Source: Candidatus Bipolaricaulota bacterium
Lineage (GTDB): Bacteria > Bipolaricaulota > Bipolaricaulia > UBA7950 > UBA9294
Length of the DNA stretch: 12,235 bases
Direction: 5' to 3'
Assembly: GCA_030612485.1 (NCBI GenBank)
Contig: JAUWNS010000060.1
Coordinates: 1-12,235, forward strand
The position numbers and the translations under genes are program-made. The notes below the pieces were generated by a model. The model saw only the letters and a program-made list of their open reading frames with translations, was not told where the DNA came from and made no database searches. Shown one piece after another: positions 4,512 to 12,069 of the stretch. Position 1 is the first letter of the stretch; the number at the start of each line of letters is the position of its first letter.

Positions 4512-5087
4512 ATGAAAAAGCTAGTTATTGGAATGTTAGTAGTAGGGTTGTTGGGGCTTCTAACGGTGTCTGCTATCGGCGCAGAACACACCTATGTCTA
4601 CGCGACGATCGACGACTATTACAACTTGAACGTCACGGACGACACTATCGAGTTCGGCCTGTTGGGCGCGGAAATTGGTGGAAATCCAGGCACTTGGGTG
4701 GAAGCGACCGACAGGGCCACAGCCACTATTGCAGCCAATGTGGATCTGCTAGTCGTTTTTGGGAATGGGCCTGACCTTAACTACACTAATGGTACTACTA
4801 CACACTACCTTGAGACTGAGCTAGCGACATGGATTCAGGGCGGCCTGGTAAGGTGGGACACTATCGAGTTCGACTTGACGGTGGGCAAGTGGGGCGGCTG
4901 GGGTTATTGTGGTACAGCTGCTGGTTCAGCGGACGGGGGAGCGGGCGACACCGGCGTACTTGTTCTACAAGGTGGCAGTACATACGACATCGTGATGAAA
5001 GCCCAGGTCTTCCGTCAGGGCATTAAAGACTACAGGGGCAGCTACACTACGCAGAACACCATGACGATATCCGCCTATCTCTGGTGA
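4512..5087 (+). CDS. Small exported beta-rich protein, candidate surface subunit
   Basis: A 191-residue protein with a clear signal peptide: KK at residues 2-3, a hydrophobic core to about residue 20, and likely cleavage after AIGA (24). The mature part of about 167 residues is rich in Thr, Gly, Asp and aromatics in alternating strand patterns. It has one cysteine (133) and ends in a strand-like NTMTISAYLW. I do not recognise a named family; size and texture resemble secreted structural subunits such as spore-coat-U or TasA-like beta-sandwich proteins, but this is an impression. AGGAGGAAG precedes the ATG by a few bases. It is the first gene after riboswitch 2 and is followed by a strong hairpin and then a chaperone-like gene, an order typical of an abundant subunit. 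Function is inferred from context only. Confidence 0.72.
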   Translation: MKKLVIGMLVVGLLGLLTVSAIGAEHTYVYATIDDYYNLNVTDDTIEFGLLGAEIGGNPGTWVEATDRATATIAANVDLLVVFGNGPDLNYTNGTTTHYLETELATWIQGGLVRWDTIEFDLTVGKWGGWGYCGTAAGSADGGAGDTGVLVLQGGSTYDIVMKAQVFRQGIKDYRGSYTTQNTMTISAYLW

Positions 5088-5161
5088 TATACGCAAAGAC
5101 GCTTGCCGTTATTGCCAGCTCGTAGCTATTAACCAGGTTGGCACGGCATAAAGGCAAAAAT

Positions 5162-5199
5162 GGATAGGGAGAGGATCCTTAGGTAGCCTTTCCCTATCC
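5162..5199 (+). other. Strong intercistronic hairpin between subunit and chaperone-like gene
   Basis: GGATAGGGAGAGG (5162-5174) pairs with CCTTTCCCTATCC (5187-5199), 13 bp with one G-U pair, around a 12-base loop. No T run follows, so it is unlikely to be a simple terminator. In pilin and other subunit operons such hairpins protect the upstream message or reduce read-through, which would give more subunit than chaperone here. Confidence 0.75.
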
Positions 5200-5230
5200 C
5201 TCGTCAGGAAGAAACGGGGGACTGAGAGGG

Positions 5231-6133
5231 ATGTTTTTTCGCGCCGGAGATAGGGAATCAACAGTGCATACCACATTACTAACGACAGGGCAGAGAGTAG
5301 GGTTAGGTAGGCAGTCGATTACTGGTCTATGGCTCTGTATATGTCTGATAGGGATTATTTTTACGTCGGCTGGACCCGTATTTGCACAGGGATTTATGGT
5401 CAGCCCAATGCTCATCGAGATTCCTCTTGCTCCAGGTGAAACCTATACGGGAATAGTTGAGATTCGGAATACTTCCGAAGAGACTATACAGGTCAGGATA
5501 TCTAATGCTGATTTCACTGTACGCGAGAACGGAACGCTGGAGGTTCTGGAGGCCGGTACCTCGTCTTCATCCCTTGCAAATTGGTTGTCGCTGTCGACGG
5601 AGGAGCTAACAGTCAAGGCCCAGGAAACTGAGCGCGTTTCTCTATCTATTGCCCGTCCCCAGGACGACGCTCCGCTTCCTCACTGGGGATGCCTGATCGT
5701 TGAAAGAGTAGAACCAGACGTAGCAGTAGGAGCCGAGGAAGCAGTCATTGGAATAAAGTTCAGATTCCTGGTAACAATACTGCAACGAGATCTAACGATC
5801 ACGCAAAAACTGGGAAACGTCGCCGCTATGGAGGTCAAGGTTAAGGAACCCGATGAAGAAAGTCCGCGGACGGTAACTGTCTCCGCAAGGTTTGCAAATA
5901 CCTGTCTTGACATACTCGATGTGAACGTCCACTTCGAAGTTCGCGACATGACAGGGACCGCCATAGCCAGTGAAGAGATTGAAAACCGGAAAGTACTTCC
6001 CGAACACAAACGGGTCTTCACCGCTGGGTTCTCCGCCGAGGAGTGGCCGCCCGGACAGTACATCGCGCTTGCGATTATCGACTACGGTGGCGATACTTTG
6101 ACCGGCGGGCAGTGGGGTTTTGCGATCCCATGA
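5231..6133 (+). CDS. Exported PapD/DUF916-like two-domain Ig-fold protein, candidate chaperone
   Basis: A 300-residue protein. After a long N-region, residues 30-52 form a hydrophobic signal core, with likely cleavage near PVFAQG. Residues 55-160 read GFMVSPMLIEIPLAPGE, then a VEIRNTSEETIQVRI strand pair and NWLSLSTEELTVKAQETERV, the pattern of periplasmic chaperone or DUF916-type Ig domains. Residues 195-300 form a second beta domain ending in PGQYIALAIIDY and GQWGFAIP, reminiscent of the DUF3324 half of WxL-associated proteins. No C-terminal membrane anchor is visible. The ATG at 5231 is adjacent to GAGAGGG; a GTG at 5264 would give a more ordinary signal peptide. It lies between a small exported protein and a LamG protein, which suits a chaperone or a surface-tethering partner. 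The fold call is moderate; the chaperone role is inferred. Confidence 0.68.
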   Translation: MFFRAGDRESTVHTTLLTTGQRVGLGRQSITGLWLCICLIGIIFTSAGPVFAQGFMVSPMLIEIPLAPGETYTGIVEIRNTSEETIQVRISNADFTVRENGTLEVLEAGTSSSSLANWLSLSTEELTVKAQETERVSLSIARPQDDAPLPHWGCLIVERVEPDVAVGAEEAVIGIKFRFLVTILQRDLTITQKLGNVAAMEVKVKEPDEESPRTVTVSARFANTCLDILDVNVHFEVRDMTGTAIASEEIENRKVLPEHKRVFTAGFSAEEWPPGQYIALAIIDYGGDTLTGGQWGFAIP

Positions 6134-6161
6134 GCATAGGGCACGTTGGAGATGGATTGGA

Positions 6162-8312
6162 ATGATCCACGGGGTAGGCCGGAGAATGCTCGTCGTTTTT
6201 TTTCTCAGCCTTTTGTTTCATATGGTCCTGTTGAGTTCTAGTGGTTATGCATCTGATGGTCCTGTTCTGGACTCATTATCCATTCCGATATCTCTCTCCA
6301 TCCCGGTTTTTCTGGCTGCTGAGTTTGATGCAGCGCCCCTTTCATTCACCCTGGACCCGGACAATGCGCCGAGCGATACCGCGTTCCTTCAAGTGGACGT
6401 CGGCACCAACGATCCTCCTACCACCTTTAGCATTGCTCTGTTCTCCAATGCCGCTGGCCCCGATTTCTCGTATCGCTTGACGAAGGAAGGTGCGGTACCG
6501 CTCCTCTGGAAGGAGATCCCAGTTCTCCCTACTGTTTCGTCGCAGGAGCTCCCCGATCTCGGTTGGACTCGTTATTCGCTGGATCTTCGGGTGACAGCCG
6601 GGCCCGATCTCTCCGCGGGTAGTTATCAAAGAGATGTCGAGCTTTGGTTCCAGACTGTCGGCATTATCCAAATCTACACATTACACCTTGACATAACAGT
6701 TCTTGGGAGGGCGCCTGTGGTCGATGCCGGCCCTGATCAAGCCGTGAACGAGGGCGATGTGGTTGCCTTCGCCGGCAGCTTCGTCGATCCGGATGACGGA
6801 GAGACTTACACAATTGTCTGGGATTTCGGCTATGGAACTGGAGCAGGTGGGACACTGACTCCGACGCACACTTACGTTGATAACGGAACCTACATCGCGA
6901 CTCTCACCGTGACGGATAGCGGTGGACGATCCGGCCAGGATACGCTAACCATCGTGGTGAACGACCTTGGGCCGACGGCGAACGTGGAGGGCGTCCCCCC
7001 AGTAACGCCGCCGCTTACCGTTGTTGTAGACACTGGGGAAGATGCGGTCTTTGACGCGAGTGCTTCAATGTCGAATCCCGATGCGATCGTCTCTTACGAA
7101 TGGGATTGGGATTACGGTAGTCTCGCCGGCTTTACGCCTTGGGGCGATACCGGAAAAATGGGTATCCATGTTTTCCCCGAAGCCAGCACTTACACCATTG
7201 CTATGCGGGTGACCGACGACGATGGATCGACCGACATCGCCACGCTAGAAGTGGTTGTCAATTCGGTGACAACTACAGAAGTTAGCCTGGCTACGCCGGA
7301 GGCTGCGGGAGGCGGTGGTACTGCGGTATCGGAAGTGGCGATCGACGAGTTGTACATTCACCACGAATCCCTTGCGGTTTCACAGTTCCATTTGGCAACT
7401 GTAGGGGTTCCTGAACAGCCTTCTTCTCCTGTGATCTACTTCCCGTTCGGTGAAGGTGTTGGTAGGTACATCTACAACGAGATCGACAGGCAGTCCGGTA
7501 AAGAGCCCGTGCTAAAGGGAACCCTTTCGCAGACAGAGTGGATCGAGGGTGAGCCGGCATGTGGAAATGCTTTCGCACTGAACTTGGGAGAAAGTGGATA
7601 CGTCGAGATCCCTACAGATACACGGATGAGCTTTGCCTGGAATCAGGACTTCACACTAGAGCTTTGGGTGCGAACGACCGATTCGACCACGGAGCATACC
7701 CTTGTGCAGAGGAAACGTTCTGATGATGGTCTGCTATACAGCTTGAGCCTGTTTGAAGGTGTGCCACTGTTCCAGTTGACAACCACCACGGACAGCTACG
7801 CGATTGTCAAGGGATACGAAACCATCGCCGACGGAACGTGGCACCACATCGCTTGCGTGCGGGATGCGGGTGCGCTGAAGCTTTACGTCGATGGCGATCT
7901 GGTTGATGAGCTGCTTCCGGAGGCGCGCATTGCCGGTGCTGGGGGAGGCGATCTTAGCTCAGATGAACCCACGTATCTAGGAGGGGCGGAAGAGGCTAGA
8001 AAGATCATGGGTGGGCTTGTTGATGCGGTCTATCACATCGGCGAGTCGATCGAATTTCGTATGCGGATTGCAGATGGAACCGGAACCCCGGTGACAGACG
8101 CCAGCCCATCGCTCTTGTTCATCCACTACGACTACGCAGGCCGGAAACTCTCAAGCGGACTTATCGGCCGGTTGAACTACAACCCGGACGAAGAGGAGTA
8201 CGTATACTCCCTGGATACCTCCGCCTACGAGGAGGGGGTGTACGACTTCTTCCTTATCTCCGGTGACGGCTCGCAGGAACGGTTGCAAATCATGCTCCTT
8301 GAGGTCGAGTAG
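6162..8312 (+). CDS. Exported PKD-PKD-LamG protein, candidate surface adhesin
   Basis: A 716-residue protein starting 28 bases after the preceding gene; GGAG lies 10 bases before the ATG at 6162. An in-frame TTG at 6120 would overlap the previous gene. The signal peptide ends near SSSGYAS (about residue 30). Residues 35-180 are an unassigned beta-rich region. PKD domain 1 (about 184-267) shows DAGPDQAVNEGD and HTYVDNGTYIATLTVTDSGG; PKD domain 2 (about 270-367) shows YEWDWDYG and STYTIAMRVTDDDGS. A Gly-rich linker (near 380-387) leads to a LamG/concanavalin-like domain (about 424-620) with DFTLELWVRTT, DGTWHHIACVRDAGALKLYVDG and YLGG. A final beta domain follows. Such architectures bind glycans or proteins at the surface. 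No sorting motif or transmembrane anchor is visible at the C-terminus. It ends the operon. Confidence 0.82.
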   Translation: MIHGVGRRMLVVFFLSLLFHMVLLSSSGYASDGPVLDSLSIPISLSIPVFLAAEFDAAPLSFTLDPDNAPSDTAFLQVDVGTNDPPTTFSIALFSNAAGPDFSYRLTKEGAVPLLWKEIPVLPTVSSQELPDLGWTRYSLDLRVTAGPDLSAGSYQRDVELWFQTVGIIQIYTLHLDITVLGRAPVVDAGPDQAVNEGDVVAFAGSFVDPDDGETYTIVWDFGYGTGAGGTLTPTHTYVDNGTYIATLTVTDSGGRSGQDTLTIVVNDLGPTANVEGVPPVTPPLTVVVDTGEDAVFDASASMSNPDAIVSYEWDWDYGSLAGFTPWGDTGKMGIHVFPEASTYTIAMRVTDDDGSTDIATLEVVVNSVTTTEVSLATPEAAGGGGTAVSEVAIDELYIHHESLAVSQFHLATVGVPEQPSSPVIYFPFGEGVGRYIYNEIDRQSGKEPVLKGTLSQTEWIEGEPACGNAFALNLGESGYVEIPTDTRMSFAWNQDFTLELWVRTTDSTTEHTLVQRKRSDDGLLYSLSLFEGVPLFQLTTTTDSYAIVKGYETIADGTWHHIACVRDAGALKLYVDGDLVDELLPEARIAGAGGGDLSSDEPTYLGGAEEARKIMGGLVDAVYHIGESIEFRMRIADGTGTPVTDASPSLLFIHYDYAGRKLSSGLIGRLNYNPDEEEYVYSLDTSAYEEGVYDFFLISGDGSQERLQIMLLEVE

Positions 8313-8374
8313 TGCCGTGGCCGTTTACGACTCTTAGAAGGCCGGTCTCTCGCTAAGCCGCCAAGGGTCACTTC

Positions 8375-8443
8375 AACGTCGGAGACAAGCTCCGACGCTA
8401 CGAAAAGCTGGATGTAGCGTCGTACCTTGTGTACGACGTTACT
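8375..8443 (+). repeat. 69-bp repeat C, copy 1: three consecutive hairpins
   Basis: It differs from 8951-9019 by a single base (A8433 against G9009). It folds into GTCGGAG-acaag-CTCCGAC, GCTAC...GTAGC and GTCGTAC-cttgt-GTACGAC, one after another, framed by AACGTC and GACGTT. It lies 62 bases after the LamG gene and borders the toxin relic. Confidence 0.92.
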
Positions 8444-8570
8444 TTCGACGCAACAAAGCTCTACATGAAATTGCAGCATGAAGGCCAACTCCGATTAGAT
8501 CTTTGGCTTCTGCCTTTCAATGCTTCGCAGCTTGCTCGACCTGGGCCTGAGGATGGAAGGAGTAGTTCAT
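8444..8570 (-). pseudogene. Relic of a ParE/RelE-like toxin
   Basis: The ATG at 8570 overlaps the antitoxin stop (ATGA), as in intact modules. The frame starts MNYSFHPQAQVEQAAKH, a typical ParE/RelE-like toxin start, then meets TGA at 8517-8519 where family members usually have an aromatic codon (the helix reads AAKH-stop-KAEAKDL). Toxin-like helical sequence seems to go on for about 20 codons and is then cut off at repeat C copy 1. About half of the expected 95-100 residues, including the C-terminal strand region, are absent. The toxin is inactive. Confidence 0.62.
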
Positions 8571-8791
8571 TCTGCAAAGCGCTTTCGGATCTGTGCGAAG
8601 ACCTGGTCTCCGGGGATTGCCTTTACACGGCCTGTGCGTACTTCATCAAGACGACGTTCGGCCTCGGCAATCCATTGACGGTCAATGTTATCTTCCGGCG
8701 AGTTGAGACTACGAAGTATGGAATCAACAATGATTGCTCTCTCCTCTACAGGAAGGGAAATCGCCTCAGCAATCAAATCCTGTGGTTTCAT
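8567..8791 (-). CDS. Addiction-module antitoxin of the TIGR02574/PF09720 type, orphan
   Basis: A 74-residue acidic helical protein. ISLPVEERAIIVDSILRSL is the conserved core of the putative addiction-module component family, followed by the usual WIAEAERRLDEVRTGRV helix and PGDQVFAQIRKRF toxin-binding tail. The ribosome site is excellent: AAGGAGGTTAACC directly before the ATG. In this family the antitoxin comes first and a ParE/RelE-type toxin overlaps its stop. Here the overlap is kept but the toxin is broken, leaving an orphan antitoxin. No clear promoter is seen within the 159 bases between its start and repeat C copy 2. It may persist as a harmless remnant, or as an antidote against related toxins elsewhere in the genome, which cannot be judged from this window. 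Confidence 0.83.
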   Translation of the reverse strand: MKPQDLIAEAISLPVEERAIIVDSILRSLNSPEDNIDRQWIAEAERRLDEVRTGRVKAIPGDQVFAQIRKRFAE

Positions 8792-8950
8792 GGTTAACCT
8801 CCTTAGTTAATCTGAGTGACAACGGGATCGCCCTCTCTTGCTTGCGCACCTTGGTTATCCCGCCATCTGACTCGGTCGCTGACCCATTCTATGGGATCGC
8901 GCCAAGGAGTTCAAAACGGTGTCTCAGGAGCTCTTTGTAGCCATCTCGAG

Positions 8951-9019
8951 AACGTCGGAGACAAGCTCCGACGCTACGAAAAGCTGGATGTAGCGTCGTA
9001 CCTTGTGTGCGACGTTACT
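8951..9019 (+). repeat. 69-bp repeat C, copy 2, overlapping the end of the barrel gene
   Basis: Direct copy of 8375-8443. The one difference turns a T-A pair in the third stem into a T-G pair, so the hairpin is kept as RNA on this strand. Its last five bases (9015-9019) supply the TAA stop and part of the final Lys codon of the minus-strand gene. Confidence 0.92.
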
Positions 9020-11933
9020 TGACGACCACTGCTAGTTGGTAGTCGTCCTTTAGGCCGTTGGCGTCTGTTACCGCCAGGGTGATGAGCCATGTTCCTGGCG
9101 TGCTAAATCTCTCTGTTACTTGTTTTCCAGAAGCCCTGAGGGATATTCCTGCGTGTTGGAACGTCCAGTCGTATGAGACCAGATCGACTCCTACTGCCTC
9201 ACTGGATGAGGCATCGAACAGCACTTCCGTGCCAACCACGGGTTCCGAAGGCGTAACGGTAAATCGCGCGGTGGGTGGGCCGAAGGTGAAGATGATCTCC
9301 CGCGGTTTCTGGTAGGCGCCGAACTCCACGCGCTTTGCTTCTTGCACGCCGATGTCGAGCCTTAGGGCGGTCGGTGTTGTCGCTACGAACCGTTTTGGTA
9401 GAGAACTCGTAAGGAGTGATACCTCAACCACACCAGGCTCGACCCTGACGTTAAATCGGCCGGTTGAACTGGTAATGGCTTGCTTCCTCCCGAAAGCGCC
9501 CGTAGCCACAACGACGGCTCCTGGGATGCCTGACTCGCCAGCATCGCGCCTGCCGTTCTGGTTGGCGTCGTTGTAGACGGTGCCGGAGATCGAGCTGTAC
9601 TGCTCAAAGGGCAACAAGACCTCGTATTCTCCGGCACTGATATTTAAGGAAAGCGGCAGATTGATACGTGGGACTAAACCAAACGGAAGCTCCTGCAAAG
9701 ATAGTTCGTAAGTCCCTGGCTTGACGGGCCAGAAGGCGAAACGTCCGGTGCCGTGATTGCCGGTGATCGCTTCCTGCCTGCCCAGGGTGAGCAGAAGATC
9801 AGGGATCGGTTTTTCACCAGGGTCGAACAGACCGTTGCCATTCGCATCCACAAAGGCATATCCGGTAACTCGTCCGTACGCCGGTCCAAGGAATGGGATA
9901 GCGAACGAGAAGCAGGTCGATATGGAAGCATAGAAGCTAGCCCCTTCCTCAGAGAGAGGGATGGAAGCTGAAACGCTTACATCTCCCCACGACAGACCTA
10001 TTCCGAGCGATGCACTTCCGTTACTAACTGATAAGGTCATCTTCGGATTGCTTTCTGCGCGGGGAAGGCTGAGACTAGCGGAGAAAGAAGAGCTCTCGCT
10101 TTCCATCAGACCGGTTTTCAGATCGATGATGCGCCCCAGGCTAATGGAACTCGTGATATCGATCTCACCCAAACTGAAGCTAAACGATTCGCTAAGATCA
10201 ATGCTAAGATACCTTGTATCAGCAACTCGATCGATCGGCTCCTTCAGTGTGGCGGAGAGCGAGTACTTTCCATTGCCGAACAGCGGTCCAGCAATCTTCA
10301 TACGGAGGCCAAACACGCTCTGGTCTATGGTGGTCGGAGTATCATCGCTTTTCTCGTTCTCAAACGAAATTTCCATATTTATAGGCGACACCGATAGGGT
10401 AACTTTGCTTGTTACGCCCTTCGTCGATGTAGTGAGAGTAACACTGTCGCTTTGCGTATATACCTTAGAGGTGTCGAGCGTCAGTGAGCACGCGGTGATG
10501 CCGAACGAAGGAGCTGTTTGTTGGGGGCTCAATCCCCCAAATGTCTGTGTTGTCGCTCGTGATCTTGCGTAAGCAAGGCTCATGCTATACGCCTTTTCCT
10601 CGCTACGATTTGGAAAGCCCGGCGAAATATTGAGGAGACTTCCTCCGATTCGATACTTCCCTACTGTAACCTGCGGGCTGATGCGGAAAGCACTGCCGGA
10701 ACTGGTTTGTTCGTTGACGGATGCAAAAGAGCCCGTAAGCGAGAATGCATCGCCGGAGGTTTGAGAAAATTGGATCTCTTGGAAACCATAGTCGGTACTT
10801 ACATCACTACCAGCGATGATTCGCAGAGAGCCATCGGTCCAGCGGCATGAGATCGAAAAGCCCTTCACATCCTCAGTGATGACCAGTTGACTTGAAAGGC
10901 TGTCACCCACCTTGCCGAAGAGCGTGATCCCGATTCCCTCTCCTGAAACGCTTCCAAACCCACCGGAGACGCCACCCCCAGCCAGACTAATCCTCCAATC
11001 ATCGGTGCTGAAAGTGCCTGTGGGCACGGCAAAACTGGTTGCTGTTAACGAAGTCGAGGCCGACAGCGTACCGAACCCTTCGAGTTCGCCACTCCCAGAA
11101 AAGCTCGCGCTCGTGAAGCCGCCTTCAGCGAAAGAAAGGGAAATAGTTACCGGCCACGGTGGGAAAATGCTGCCCCCAACTTTTTCAGGTGGTGGCGGAG
11201 CAGCGCGGGACGAATGTACGAGGGCGGTAAAGATATCAGGATGCGGAATGGATCGTATTTCTAGTGTGAACGAATAACGCGATCCTGGAGTTGCTGTAGC
11301 CAGTACGAAGACTGTTAGCGCGATCTGAGTAGTCTCCCCCGCGAAAAGGGGCACTGTGGTACTGGAGAGACTCGCCTTGCAATCCCTGATACTTGAAACC
11401 TCTATGGTGTAACTATCCGCGATGTTACCCGTATTTGTAAGGGAGAAGGTTCCTTGCACAGCCTCCCCAGGCTGTGCTCGCGGCGGTTCTTGAATCCAAA
11501 CGGCTTCAACCCCTGAAACGGGAGAGATGGTGATGAGGGCCGTTGCTTGTGCGGCTACACTAGGATTGCCGGTGGAAGTGGCTATCAGCACAGCCTCGTA
11601 GGTTCCCGCTTGTGCTGTACTCGGTACGACAAACGTGACGAATAGCTTTTCGCTTGCTCCTGCGGTAACTTGAATTGAGGAAGGGATTCCCAGCGTAAGC
11701 CATCCCGTGGGCGTGGTGATGGTTAATTGGTACTCGTCATTTGGTGTTCCGGTGTTAGTGATTGTATAGACATGCGTGACAAAATCGCCGGGAGAAGCGA
11801 TCTTCTCTGCAGTTGTACTGACAGAAACGGCGTATGGCACGCCAAACAGTACTTGCGAGAAACACATAATGAAAATCCAAGAGGTGAGGGCGAGAATCGC
11901 CACTCGCCTTTTTGCTGAACTAGTCAGCTGCAC
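9015..11933 (-). CDS. 972-residue exported protein: Ig-like repeats, barrel-like region, SdrD-B repeats, PKD
   Basis: It starts at GTG 11933, with AAGGGTGG four bases before. A signal peptide (RR at 9-10, core 11-30) leads into two NEW3/COG1470-like Ig domains: 35-138 (TITNTGTPNDEYQL, PSTAQAGTYEAVL) and 142-240. A proline linker (245-250) follows. Residues 262-682 are many short alternating Ser/Gly/Thr/aromatic strands with few helices, as in an outer-membrane beta-barrel. Next come two SdrD-B-like domains, YGRVTGYAFVDANGNGLFDP (686-775) and SISGTVYNDANQNGRRDAGE (781-872). Last is a PKD domain (885-972; VLFDASSSEAVGVDLVSYDW). Barrel followed by FxDxNxNGxxDxGE domains recalls divergent usher-like proteins, though no sequence match to FimD was recognised by eye. 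It converges on the riboswitch operon and could export or anchor its products. A non-barrel surface protein remains possible. Confidence 0.75.
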   Translation of the reverse strand: MQLTSSAKRRVAILALTSWIFIMCFSQVLFGVPYAVSVSTTAEKIASPGDFVTHVYTITNTGTPNDEYQLTITTPTGWLTLGIPSSIQVTAGASEKLFVTFVVPSTAQAGTYEAVLIATSTGNPSVAAQATALITISPVSGVEAVWIQEPPRAQPGEAVQGTFSLTNTGNIADSYTIEVSSIRDCKASLSSTTVPLFAGETTQIALTVFVLATATPGSRYSFTLEIRSIPHPDIFTALVHSSRAAPPPPEKVGGSIFPPWPVTISLSFAEGGFTSASFSGSGELEGFGTLSASTSLTATSFAVPTGTFSTDDWRISLAGGGVSGGFGSVSGEGIGITLFGKVGDSLSSQLVITEDVKGFSISCRWTDGSLRIIAGSDVSTDYGFQEIQFSQTSGDAFSLTGSFASVNEQTSSGSAFRISPQVTVGKYRIGGSLLNISPGFPNRSEEKAYSMSLAYARSRATTQTFGGLSPQQTAPSFGITACSLTLDTSKVYTQSDSVTLTTSTKGVTSKVTLSVSPINMEISFENEKSDDTPTTIDQSVFGLRMKIAGPLFGNGKYSLSATLKEPIDRVADTRYLSIDLSESFSFSLGEIDITSSISLGRIIDLKTGLMESESSSFSASLSLPRAESNPKMTLSVSNGSASLGIGLSWGDVSVSASIPLSEEGASFYASISTCFSFAIPFLGPAYGRVTGYAFVDANGNGLFDPGEKPIPDLLLTLGRQEAITGNHGTGRFAFWPVKPGTYELSLQELPFGLVPRINLPLSLNISAGEYEVLLPFEQYSSISGTVYNDANQNGRRDAGESGIPGAVVVATGAFGRKQAITSSTGRFNVRVEPGVVEVSLLTSSLPKRFVATTPTALRLDIGVQEAKRVEFGAYQKPREIIFTFGPPTARFTVTPSEPVVGTEVLFDASSSEAVGVDLVSYDWTFQHAGISLRASGKQVTERFSTPGTWLITLAVTDANGLKDDYQLAVVVK

Positions 11934-11972
11934 GTTACCACCCTTCGTTTCCCTCTTTTGTTAGCAAGGAGC

Positions 11973-11984
11973 CATCTTAAGATG
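11973..11984. promoter_or_regulatory. Perfect 12-bp palindrome in the leader of the barrel gene
   Basis: CATCTTAAGATG is a perfect palindrome between the predicted promoter and the start codon. Flanking AGGA and TCCT extend it as a hairpin with unequal gaps. It may be an operator or an RNA hairpin; no consensus for either is recognised. Confidence 0.3.
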
Positions 11985-12039
11985 ATATCCTCCCGCAGTA
12001 CTCCCACCCAGTTCATATGCAAGGCTATCTACGCTACCA

Positions 12040-12069
12040 ACTATAGCACGTACGGACTTCATAAATCAA
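12040..12069 (-). promoter_or_regulatory. Promoter of the 972-residue protein gene (extended -10)
   Basis: On the minus strand TTGATT (12069-12064) and TATAGT (12045-12040) are 18 bases apart, with TGC just before the -10 (extended -10). The start would be near 12033, leaving a leader of about 100 bases. No GEMM-I signature (AAACC, GNRA loop, GGGACGCAAAG) is seen in that leader. Confidence 0.65.

Noticed and set aside
4247..4591. 114-codon minus-strand frame over riboswitch 2
   Set aside because: It is antisense to the aptamer and to the signal peptide of the exported protein, with no plausible protein features.
8889..8950. Minus-strand open stretch reading DGYKELLRHRFELLGAIP before a stop
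   Set aside because: It looks like the end of a protein cut by repeat C copy 2, but it is only about 20 codons long with no family match.
8351..9019. CRISPR-like layout of repeats separated by unique DNA
   Set aside because: There are only two 69-bp copies 507 bases apart with a gene between them. This does not fit CRISPR repeat or spacer sizes.
9961..10572. 203-codon plus-strand frame
   Set aside because: It is antisense to the strand-rich part of the 972-residue protein. Long frames opposite Ser-rich coding sequence are a common artefact.
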